A stretch of DNA of 64,000 nucleotides, taken from positions 57,428 through 121,427 of the forward strand of contig JAECUM010001754.1 of assembly GCA_016617855.1 (NCBI GenBank), in the 5' to 3' direction. Below the pieces are notes generated by a model that was not told the origin of the DNA, searched no databases, and worked only from the letters and a program-made list of their open reading frames with translations. The translations under genes were made by a program, and so were the position numbers. Shown here one piece after another: positions 23,764 through 36,700 of this stretch. Within the stretch, counting starts at the first letter, position 1; each line of letters starts with the position of its first letter. The stretch comes from Megalonaias nervosa. Its lineage: Eukaryota; Mollusca; Bivalvia; Unionida; Unionidae.

Positions 23764-26700
23764 ACTTCCTATATAAACTGCAAGTTAGCAGTTAAAATTA
23801 ATTTCGTAGGGATGAGAAAATAAACAGACTCTTCATCTCTGCAATGAATTCTCTCTCTCTGTCTCTCTCTCTCTCTCTCTGTCTTGTGAATAAAGAAAGA
23901 GATAGCATGTCTTTGATGTGCAATTATCTGCAATTTGCTCCAACCTTATGAGGTCTTGACTGATACAAAAAACAGAATTTGCACTACACTCTAAAATAAT
24001 AAACATGCTCTAAATTGATAACATTGTGAATGAGAATATATAAACAAATTAGGACCTTAAACCTGGCTTGTAAGCGGCTACTCTATTCTGCTGTCGTGCG
24101 GTAGTGGTAAATTACACCCACAAAATATCCAAAATAAAAATGAGATGGGAAGGGTCAGTGGAAATATAACATTGTGTAAATACATGTAGTTGTATACAAT
24201 TTGATACATTTAATTTGTGCTTCTAGCAGGTCAGCTTTCTTTTGAATGTTAATACTCTGAGAAATCATTTGACTGTAATGTGGTAATATAATTCAATGAT
24301 ATTTTAAATAAGATGCCCAGATATGCCATAAAGTGGTATAACCTCTTGTTGCTAGGATCAGGAGAGCTGTCATATTGTAAGAAATTGACTTGTCACAGCA
24401 CCATCTGTTGTCATAATGAGGCATTATTTTATGCTAACTTCTGTGATGCTAACTTGCAACGTGCTTGATGCTACATTATAATCATGATTTTAGGAGGTGC
24501 AATCTGTGTAACTTGTGCTATAGCAAGTTTATAAATAGAATATTAAAACTTGTAATAACTGACAGCATTTGTCATACGACAATCTAAAGTGTGTGCGATT
24601 TGGATTTTTAACGTAACTTTAACAATTTTTCAGTCATATCGCTACGATGTCTACAGTGTGGCAGTTTATAGTGATGTCTAGCATTGGGGCATCATGCAGA
24701 AGATATGTAGCATGATGTCCCACCCAGTCACATTATCCTGACACCAGGCCGACCAGTCCTAACACTAACCTCTTAATGCTGAGCGCCTAGCGAGGCAGCT
24801 GTTAGTACCATTTTTGTAAGTCTTTGGTATGACTCGGCCGGGGATTGAACCCATGACCTCCCGCATCAATTGCAAGATACAGTGATACAGAAGAAAAGTA
24901 GATCTAAGCACTTGCAAGCAGCATTTACAGCTTGCATCAATGAAGAACAGAAAATTCATGACTAGAAATAGGAATGTAGCACTTGCAAGCAGCCATTTAC
25001 AATAATGCAGAAGGAAAGTAGCACTTGCAAACTGCCACGTACAATTTGCATCAATGAAGAATACAATATACATAGATAAAATATTAAAGTAGCACTTGGA
25101 AGCAGCCATTTATAATAATGCATCAAGGAAGATTAGAAAATACATGCATAGAATTATGGCAGTAATCCCCCTCCATAGATACAGGTGTTCTCTGTGCATA
25201 CACATGTTGGTATAAAAGGGCTGATACAGGTATTTTCTATGCATGCACATATTAGTATAGAAGGGTTGATACAGGTGTTCTTTGTGCATGCACATGTTGG
25301 TATAAAAGGGTTGATATAGGTGTTCTCTGTGCATGTACATGTTGGTATAAAAGGGTTGATGCAGGTGTTCTCTGTACATGCACGTGTTGGTATAAAAGGG
25401 TTGATTAAGGTGTTTTCTGTGCATGCAGATATTAGAATAAAAGGGTTGATACAGGTGTTCTTTGTGCATGTACATGTTGGTATAAAAGGGTTGATACAGG
25501 TGTTCTCTGTGCATGCATGTGTTAGTATAGAAGGGTTGATACAGGTGTTCTCTCTGCATGCACAAGTTGGTATAAAAGGGTTGATACAGTTGTTCTCTGT
25601 GCATGCATGTGTTAGTATAGTGCAATATATAGCTGCATTATCATGTAACATCTTCCTTTTCTCTGCTTTAAAACTGCTTTATTTCCTGATGTCCATCTGT
25701 AGGTGCAATATTGTAACTGCATGGCAAGTAGTACCACACTTTTGTTCCATGCTGGGCTTTAAAAAGTCTCCATGAGCAGTTGAGAGCACAAGATCTGGGA
25801 GCTTCTTCTAGGTATTTATATTGCATCTATAGCTGCTATCATTATCTGGATGTTTGAAAAAGCATGATGAATTGAAAACATTATAACACTAGGTCATATG
25901 ACACTTTATTCAGTGAAACGTGTTTGTGGAAAATTCTGTGTTGACATTTATTAAGTTTTCAAAGGCATTATCATTTGTCAAGTTGTATATTTTTCTTCAG
26001 TCCTTTCTAAATACTGAGTGAATTTGTTATTTTAAATACTGTAAATTCAACATGCTACAAATACACTAGTTCTAAGTATAAATCATTTATGAAAATCTTT
26101 CATCAATTCAAGACATGCATGTTTGTTAACTTCATTGCTATAAGTCTTAGAAACTGCATACTGCAAGTTCAAGAAAATTTGCTGTTAATGTTGCTGTACA
26201 CTAATTATCAATCATTTCTTAATACTGAATAAGATGTTCCTCAACTACAGTGAGTCAAGTCTAACTTGACACAAAACCAAAATACTGTACAAAAAAATTA
26301 AATGTTGTCATTTATCAAATGCATAATTTTACAATTATGAAAGAAATATGAATGTCTTATGGTGTGGCCATTTGTTTCTGGCATATCATCTCATTGGTAT
26401 CATTCCATATCTTTTTTGTAGTGGTAATAATCATTGTCTTGCAGGTACTTATTCTATGCAATACACAAAGCCAAGTCCTTTGCCCATTCTGACTAGGATT
26501 CAGAAAATGACACAGTGTCAGTTCCTAATTAACTATTGTGCTACTTCAGGGACAGTACTACATCTGGTAACTACCCCCCATTGTGTGCCATTTATGCCAT
26601 CTAGTTTTATCCCAATTTATTTATTTATGTATCCATTATTTTTGGAAAATACAGTACATTTTTAAAATTCTGAAATCAGACATTGATATATTTTATTCAG

Positions 26701-29700
26701 CATTTACATTCCATCAAATAAGCTCAAGAAGTTTTTGGTCAAGATTCAAGAAGTTTTTCAAAATATTAAGGGAATTTTCAAGTATAAAACCAACTTTTTA
26801 AAATTAGGATGTTTCAGGACAATCTTTCAGATACACAGATTTTTTTTGGTGTATGAACCATATAATAAATATAAATCTTAGGTAGAAAATGTCTACATAA
26901 TGGCATTCAGATTTAATTATAGTATCTTGCTTTTAACACTCAGCATTTGATTGAGATGGAGCAGGAGTGTGACTTCTGTGATTTGCCATAGGTCTGATGA
27001 ACAACAGGAGTGGTCCTTCTTTGATTTGCCATAGGTCTGATGAACAACAGGAGTGGGTCTAATGTGATTTGCCATAGGTCTGATGAACAACAGGAGTGGG
27101 CCTTGTATGATATGCAGTAAGTCTGATGAACAACAGGAGTGGGCCTTGTATCATTTACCATAGGGCTGATCAACAACAGGAGTGAGCCTTCTGTGATTTG
27201 CCATAGGGCTGACAAACAACGGGAGTGAGTCTTGTATAATTTGCAGTAAGGCTGATGAATAACAGGAGTGTGCCTTGCATAATTTGCCATAGGGCTGATG
27301 AACAACAGGAGTGGGCCTTGCGTAATTTACCATAGGGCTGGTGAACAGCAGCAGTGAGCCTTCTGTGATTTGCAATAAGGCTGATAACAACAGGAGTTGG
27401 CCTTGTATCATTTACCATAGGACTGATGAACAATAGGAGTGGGCCTTCTGTGATTTAACATAACTTTGATGAACAATGTAGACCCTCTGTGATTTGCTGT
27501 AGGGCTGATGGACAACAGGAGTGGGCCTTTTGTGATTTTCCATTGGACTAATGGACAACAGGAGTTGGCCTGCTGTGATTTTCCATAGGGTTGATGAACA
27601 GCAGGAGGGTGCCATTTATGATTTACCATAGGCTGATGAACAGCAGGAGGGGGCCTTCTGTGATTCATCATAGGGTTGATGAACAGTGTTGGGGGTAGAG
27701 GGCCCTCTATGATTTACCATAAGGCTAATGAACAACAGGAGGGGTTATTCTATGATTTATTATAAGACAGATGAAAAAAAACAAGATGAGGCCATCTGTG
27801 ATTTACCATAGGGCTGATGAAGAACAGGATGGTGCCTTCTGTGATTTACCAAAGGGCAGATGAACAACAGGAGGGAGTCTTCTGTGATTTATCTTAGGGC
27901 TGATGTTACCTTAGGGCTGATGAACAATAGGAGGTGTTATTCTATCATTTATGATAGGGCAGATGAAAACAAACTAAGATGGGGTCTTCTGTGATTTAAC
28001 ATAGGGCTTATGAACAATGGGGGCACCTTCTGTGATTTGCTGTGAGACTTATGAACAACAGGAGTGGGCTTCTTTTATTTAGCATAGGGCTGATGAACAA
28101 CAGGAGTGGGGCTTCTTTTATTTACCATAGGGCTGATGAACAACAGGAGTGGGGCTTCTTTTATTTACCATAGGGCTGATGAACAACAGGAGTGGGGATT
28201 CTTTTATTTATCATAGGGCTGATGAACATTGGGGTGAGGACCTTCTATTATTTACCATAGAGCTGATGAACAATGTGGGGGTAGGGTACCAAAGGGCCCA
28301 TCAAATTTGATGTGTTTGCTTTCAGATTTACAATCATCATATATTGGAAGAACATTCTTATACTGTTTTTCAAACTCTAAGTGCACAATACCTCTTGTGT
28401 TACCATGGTGACACTAAATGCCCTTTGTACTGCCAGGGGCAGTGCTGTATGTAGTAGGATAATTGTACATGGGTATTACAAAAGATGATTTGTTTACACT
28501 CAAATTTGCAGTGGGTGGACTTTCATTTCAAGGGGGACTGTTAAAGGAGCTCCACATGACTTTGTATAATCATTTTGACAAAAGAAGATAGCCGGTCATG
28601 CTTGCTGTTTTTTATTTCATCCATGTTTTACCATACATAGCATTTGCTTTCTACATTCTATGGATGTTACTGTAGCTCTTGCATTCTGTGCAGTGTACAT
28701 TGAACTGTCATAAACTGGATATTGTTTAACCTGTTCTGGGGAATTCAGTGATTATCTGTCATTCAACCTGTTCTAGGGCATGCAATGATTTTCAACCCTT
28801 TCTGGGGCATGCAGTGATATTTTTCAACCCTTTCTCAGGCATGCAATGATTTTCAACCATTTCTGGGGCATTCATTGATTTTCAGTGCATGGTTCTGTTT
28901 AAGCTTGGGTTGGCTCAGTACAAACAGATGCCTTTCATTTGTTGTTTGGGCAGTGTTTCCTTTAGTGCTGGTCTTTCTTCTTTAGTTGTGTTTGACTTGT
29001 ATTTCTTAAACTGCTCTTGATCATCTGCTAATGTTGAATATGGTAACCAAAGTAGATCATCCTTTGCTGACGAAAGACAAAATTTGGAATCAATGCATTT
29101 CCCAATCTGAAAAGAATAATACCTGTATCTTTAATGAATTTGTTTCCCATTTCCGGTAGTACCCACACTTCTTTGTATTGGCACTGTGCAGTTTGTTTAT
29201 GTCCTGGCCAAGAAACATTTCCTATGTATAATGCTTGAGAATGTTTGTTAGATCTTTTTGAATTGGATCTGAAGTCTGAAGCAGTTTCTAATAGTATCAT
29301 CTATTGTGTTTCTACTCTGTGGTCTTAAACAAAGTAAGAGAAAGAAAGTGAAACTGACAAGTTGTTTTAAAATTCAACAAACAATTTGTTTCCCTGAAAT
29401 GCAAAGTGAAAATTAAAATGGAACTTACAGTATTGTGAATTAAATCCCAAATAATCATAAAAGTTCTAATTCAAGTCCAAAAGTATAGAGCATTCCAAAT
29501 TAATTCTAATCTTAAATGTGCTTATGTACCAATAGTCGTGATGTATCACAGTGATATAATCCAGAACATCTTTTAATGAACTTACAATAATCCCAAAATA
29601 GTGTTAATTGAGCCAATGAGCACTTCAGTAATTCCAATGAATGATTTAAATAATTCCTCTAGAATTATATCTGAATGCAACAGTAAATAACTCCACAGAC

Positions 29701-30681
29701 TGATATTATGATAGAAATTAATAACTTTTGTTTACCTCTTCCTTATATAAAATTCTAAGGCACAATAAGATGTCCAGGATGTGGGTCATAAGTTCTCTTC
29801 CAGAACATTCTAAGGTCAAAAGGCAGTTAAACATATTTACAAATTACCATTATCTTAAAATAGAACCCACAACCATGGACAAAAGTTGGCTATCTAGTAA
29901 ACATTTGTTCACAAATGACCATTAGCTTAAACTACAACCTGCAATCATGAGTAAAAGTTAAACAAACAATTTAGATATAAATAACAGTTATTTCAACAGA
30001 TTTGGCTCATACTGGCTTTAGTTCTTGATTTTTAGCAGCCTTAATCATGCATCCACAAGTTTTCAATACATCTTCAGGTTGTTGCACACACTGCCCATAT
30101 ATAAGGCACAGTTTGGAAGTCTATTATTGAAGACTGAATTTACCTCTCTGCAGAAGTTTGCCAACTGTGCTGCAATACACAACTTGCAAGAAAAAGCATA
30201 TGGAGTTTGACAGGGGTAATCAGTAAAAGAAACACATAGACATCTATATGCTGGCACATTATGCAATAACAGATCTGGGTCTATGTTGTATGCACTTTGC
30301 ATATACTGTATGTCAGTGTTTTGCAATTCTGACCATTGCTAATATTGTTTGCTGGGTAAGAGAGTTGGTTAAATTTTTTTCTCCAGAAAATCCAAGCTCA
30401 TTGTTTCAGTACGAACTGTTGCAAGCACATTTGTGGTTGATTTTACAAGTGCAGGCACTGCGTTGATATAACAACATGTATTAATAGTGGGGGAGGGAAG
30501 GAGTGCAACGATTAGAGGTATGCATGAAAACTCGTATTTTAAGATCTACTTTATAAGCAAAGCTACAAATTATTTGACAATGCCACCTCTACCTTATGAG
30601 CAAAACTAATTATAGTACATTTTTCCATGGAATTTTATTATAACTTTCAAAATACCTGTCTCTTCCTCTTGTTTGATGTGC

Positions 30682-30751
<70 letters not shown>

Positions 30752-33700
30752 TCTTATAATCAGCGGTAATATTGTCATCAACTAATTTTAGACTGGCACA
30801 AAATGATTTACTCAGGAAAAGTTGCAATGGTGAATTAATTAAATATCAGCGTGAGTTTCAGTATTCCTTTTGAACATGGTGAAATATGTCAAATCATAAG
30901 ATCTCAATTTATCAGGATGTTATTATAGCTATCATGCTGATTATGATATCTGACGTGGAGAAAACTGTCAAATGTAACATCCATACCACATTCATGGAAG
31001 CACAGCATTTGTCAGACTTACATGCCTTATGACAAGCAGACACACTTTATAGCCGTTTTCATTTGTGATTAGCATTATATGCATCTTATACATTTATTAC
31101 CAATCTTCCACAAGAACGGACATTATGAGGAATTTTCTCTTGACCAATAGTTACTCAGCTTGTGGTTGGCGGTTCTTCTTCTGAAGCATAACACTTTTGC
31201 TGATGTATTTTGCAATGCATGATATAGTACATATGGAAAGGAAGAGGTTTGTTTTTTTATAAGTTGCCTGTTCATATCATAAAGGACTGAATTCTGGACT
31301 TTATGGGTTTGACCAACTGATTATTGATCCGTTGAAAGCTAAACCCTTTAATTATCTTCATTGATAACAAAATTTGAAACCCTATATATATTTTTTGACA
31401 GCAATATCAACTAGTTAAGAATGAAATTTTGACAAAATGTGCAATAATTTAATGAATTCATGACTTGAGCACTAAGTTCCTTTTTGACTGACATGATAAC
31501 AGCCAAATATCTTATTGTATGTAGGTACTCCCTTATTAGTTAAGTCCAGCTGTAGATTGCAGATGTCCTGATACATACAATAATGCCCCAGTAGATCAAA
31601 GTTTATGTAGTTTGTTAGGAGTAATCAGTAGAACAAGCAATACAAATCTTGAGCTGCTGGTGGATTATGTGATGGCAGATCAGGGTCTGTGTCATTTGGA
31701 GTTGGATTATGTGATGGCAGATCAGGGTCTGTGTCATTTGGAGTTGGATTATGTGATGGCAGATCAGGGTCTGTGTCATTTGGAGTTGGATCCAATTTGT
31801 AAATGACTAATTACATTATTTTAAAACTCAATACATACATGTATTTTGATCTTTTTCTCAACTTTTATTTCATGAATCAATTTTCTAATAAAATGGGAGG
31901 AAGAATAACTATTGTATTTGGATGTACTTTATATACTCATGTGTAGGTCTGATCCAACTGCAGACTTCATAGACCTGGATCTGCCGTGCATAATGTGTGA
32001 ACAGATCTGCATGATTGCAGTTTATTTGGAGTAATTAGCAGAACAAAAAACATAGAAACTAATCTACCAGCTCATTTTGTGATGGCAGATCAGGGTATTG
32101 CTTGCAGTTAGACCTGGCTTATTAGCAAATATATATGGTACTCTCTTTGGAAATTCTGCTAAAGTCGGGGTCTTTTCTTTTTCCAAGAAGATTGTATGAA
32201 AAATTACAAGATTCTGTTGATTATTCCTAATAATTGAACAGCAACATACTCTTTCCACATAATGTTGTTTTTGTTCAAAGTTTAGGGTATAATCTTACTA
32301 TTTTGACTAGCAGTAACTAAGCAGATTATAGTTTATTATAAAACAGTATTTAAAGTGGATATAGGTAAAAATTACAAAATACCTTCTGGCACAAAAGGAC
32401 CCTCAATATAGTCCAAAATAGAGGTGGGGAAATGTTTAATCAAATACATGGGGATTTACCCCAGTTATGATTGTGTGTGTGTGTATGTGTGTGTGTGTGA
32501 TTTGGATTTTTTATGTAGATGTAACAATTTTTCAGTCATATCGCAATGATTTCTGCAGTGTGGCAGTTTATAGTGATGTCTAGCACTGGGGCATCATGCT
32601 GCAGACATGTAGCATGATGTCCCACCAAGTCACATTATCATGAAACCAGGCTGACCACATCTAACACTAACCTCAGTCTCTAGTGAGGCAGGTGTTACAT
32701 GTAGTAGCATTTTTATGTCTTTGGTATGGGTTGGCCGGGGTTCAGATCTGCAACCTCTTGCACCTGAAGCGGACACTCTAACCACTAGGCCACTGGAGTG
32801 GTCAGTTATGATTGTAATATGGTCTCTAGTATTATTAGATGAATCTGAATGTTTTAAATGTTTTTTTTTTTCCTTTTTTGCAGTTTGGTTTTATGCTGCT
32901 GAAAATTGCAAGGTCTGGTGTCATAGTTGATATGGTAAGAGCAGACAGCATTACATACCAATACATAAAATAATAACCCATGCACTCCTCTCCCCCATCC
33001 AGGAACCTGTACCTCCCAGGTAAAAGAAAAAGAACAATTGACATTTTTTTTAATAAGGCTTTTTCTGAGGATATGACCATACTGCACGTTTTAAAGCAAT
33101 TACAGGGTGGTTTTCTTGGAGTTGTGATAAGAGAAATACTGTTTGAAAATACTCCAGAACAAACACAAGTGATATACATTGGAAGGTCTCTGATTGAGTT
33201 TTAACCATCATTTCATCATCTCAAAAATGCACTCTGACATGTAATGGTTTGTTTTCATTCATTGTTTTCGTTCATTTGAAATGCCAGTTAGAACTGCCAA
33301 CATGTATATATTAATTTGTGTCCACTACTATTGGAGGGTAAGTTAGCTTCAGTCAGCAAGCTATTGATTTCCCTGGGAATATTTGCTAAGTTATGATAAA
33401 TATATTTGTTCTCTGTCAAAATTCTGCCGGAGAAAAATAAAAAACACAATCAAAACACATTCAGTTATTTCATCGATAATGTGAAGACACGGGTCTTGAT
33501 TCCAGTTGATCATTTAAGGAATGATCAAACTATGTTTTCAACTCCCTAAATAAGTAGCTGTTTTTCTGCGACTTGATATGAACAAATTATTAAGTACATG
33601 TGAAATAAACAGGCTTCAGAATCCATAGTTTTAGTGTACAGTTCAATGAGACTGTACTCATCGGTAATTGTTTCGACTGTTGTAGGATTATAGTGAGGAG

Positions 33701-36700
33701 TTTGTATCACTTCGCCTGTGGCAGTGTCCATCAAAGTACTGAATCTATCTTTTATATTGAAGGATGTCTGCATTGCAGAATTAGTGCTTACTGTGCATCT
33801 GGAAATGATATGATCATTACATAATGACAGCATTGATATATGATCATTACATAATGACAAGGGGCCCCGAGTGTCCAAGTGGTTTAAAGCGCTCACCATT
33901 ACGTATCACTACCATGTCAACTCTGTCTGCTTGGGTTCGAGTCTCGGATTCGGCCAATGTGGTTATGTGAGAAAGCTTGCCAGTAGCTTCTCATGGGTCG
34001 GTGGTTTGTTCTGGGGTTTTCCTGGGTTCTTCCACCATTTATACTGGCTGCCATGTGTAACTTATCTTGTGCTGAAAATGGCGTTAAACCCTACAACAAC
34101 AACAACAACAACAACAACAACATAATGACAGCATCAACAAATGATCATTATGTAATAACAGCATCAGGGTGATATGGTCATTACATAATGACAGCATTGA
34201 TATATGATCATTACATGATAACAATGATATATGATCATTACGTAATGACACCTTTGATATGATATTATTATTACAAAATGACAGCATTGATATGATATGA
34301 TCGTTACATTATGACAGCTTTGAGATGACATGATGTTACGAGTCTATGCTCTTAAAATAAGTAACAGAAAAGAGTGAAGACAACAAGCTTCACAAAATTT
34401 AACAAATTTATTTCCCTAGAATACAAAATGAAAAAGAGAAAAAAGTATTTACGGTTTCACGAATTATATCCAAAAATAATCCAAGAATTAAAAAGTAGAC
34501 AACTTAATAATAAAAAGGTCCTGATAGAAAATTAGTTCAAGTCCCAATGAAATCCAAAATTGAAGGTGATGACGTCTGTTGTGGTCAACAAAGTGCTGCT
34601 GTGTCAACAGTCTCTTGTTGAATCAAAGAAAATATTATTCCAGATTTGAATTCCGTATAAATTCCAATAAATGTCTTAATCCAAGAATTTTGTCAGAGCA
34701 CTTTTGTATTTCCAGGGAAATAAATCACTTGAATTCAAGAATTTGAAGAAAATAAAATTCAACCCAAACTGGTTCCAACATAATACAACTTAACGTGTCA
34801 AGTGTTTTAAGCCTCACTGAAAGACCTTTATCAAAACTTCAGTTATATGACTGATTAAGATGCAAAACAGATACCTAGATGAGGGTCAAAAGTTCATTCT
34901 TCTGGAAAAAATAAAAGTTTTGTTACCAATTAATATACGATACTTGTCACGTAGTCCAGGTATGACCTTAACTCAACTTAATGATTCTTACTCATGAGAA
35001 AGATTAAAAAAAAGCAATAAAAGAAGTTGTTTACCAAAACCGTCACTGATTTTGGAACAAGGTCAAGAACTAGATACAATGTTTCTATTATTAGTTGTTT
35101 ATAAAAATAAAAAAAAAATCAATTCTGGACAATGTCAAATCCAGTAAACAATGTTACATTACAATAACATGTAATGGAATTAAAAAAATTTAAAACTAAC
35201 AAACAAATAATTAAATAAATGATACATATCATGGATCATAGTCATATCAATACATTTGCATAAACAAACAACAAAATAGAAAATTACATGGAAATTAAAA
35301 TTGCATACCTTAATGCTGTTTCTTCTCCACACAAACTGTGCATCTCTCAAGTAAGATTCTTGACTAAAGAATTCTGAGCAAGTTGTTACCCATAAATTCT
35401 CAGTCTCCCAAAGTATATGCCTTAATTTTTACTGACCAATCGGAAATAACTGTTCCTAAAATTCTCCCCAAATAATCATGTCTTTCATCAGATTTTGCCA
35501 GCCTAAGGATCTGCTGCAATTACCTTCCTTTTGAAAATCAATTTTTTGACATGCCGTTCTTTTGCAACCGATATGGTCGGAGTTCTAATGTACTCCCTTT
35601 CAGTATACCGTTATGATGACTGGGTCAAATTCACTGATCCCTAAACGAAACTCCTTTTATGTTTCACAGATGAAATGAGGGACGTATCAAAGTGAACTTT
35701 CTCAAAGACTTATCTAGCTTGACTATGATAAAATTTATAATGCACCATTTACTCAACTTGAAGATTCAGTACTTCAAAATTCGACACATTACACCGTTGT
35801 AGCGCCAAAGTTGAGGTAGTGGTCACGTATATTGTTTGACTTTAGAGTTAATCCATATTGCTGGGGGTGAATAAGGTCAAACCAGCAAGAGAGAATCGTT
35901 TGCAGGATTCGATTGATAGTGTTCAGGACTTGTGATGTTTGTTGTTTCTCCCCCTGATGTTAAGTGATTACATCCCAATCACAAAGCTGTCATCTATTCA
36001 AGTTGGTGTGACCAGGTTACACACTTTGCTTATAGAGTTAATCCCTGTGTGTCATCTTTGAATGAAGCCATTGACTTTTGTCTCTGAGTAAATGGTTCTG
36101 TTTCTGGATGAGATAATTGTTTCTTTTTATTTCATTAATTGTTAGATATGCAATGCACATGTATAGATTTTTCATATTTTCTCAAAGCCCAATCAGAACA
36201 GTTCTTTACGTTCGATATTACAACTGAGCACTAGTAATTTTAACACCTAGAATCTTAATAACAATGGACAAACTTCCAACTGAAAAGAGACAAATTTTAA
36301 GGCTGGAGAAAATAATTATTGTTACTGAAAGAAGTGAAAAAGAGCAGACCACTTGCAAAAAAGCAGTTTAAATGTTGGTAAAACAAATTTAGGTTGTTAT
36401 AAAGGAAAAGGAGAAATTCAGAAATGATTTCATATGCTAAAATATGTGATCTTTAAATGTAAATGTGATTTGGTGTTTAATAATAGAAGTATATCTTTAT
36501 TGCTATATAATTTTGTCTTTAGATGAATGCATACAATATTTTAGCAAGAAATATTAATAAAGAATAGAATATATGTACTTTGATTGTGGTTATTTTTCTT
36601 GAAATTTTTCTGAAACTGGACTTTAGAAACTGGTCTTTTTGTACAAATCTGCTATGAGAGACCACCTGTGTTGAGAGACCGCTTTTTGTTGGCAGAAGGG

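Noticed and set aside
25110..25625. 171- and 165-codon minus frames and a 151-codon plus frame with 15-residue repeats
   Set aside because: The 45-bp tandem unit leaves several frames open on both strands at once, which is typical of a non-coding array.
26348..26665. 105-codon plus frame
   Set aside because: Length is possible by chance in this window; no domain, no splice context and no repeats explaining conservation.
26940..27671. Repeated-peptide frames on the minus strand (PYGKSQKAHSCC-like)
   Set aside because: By-product of the diverged 43-bp array; the period is not a multiple of three.
29028..29300. 90-codon minus frame next to the LTR at 29307
   Set aside because: No recognisable gag, pol or other motif; composition is not distinctive.
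31612..31806. Plus frame with three repeats of LDYVMADQGLCHLE
   Set aside because: A 42-bp tandem repeat; no protein family and no exon borders.
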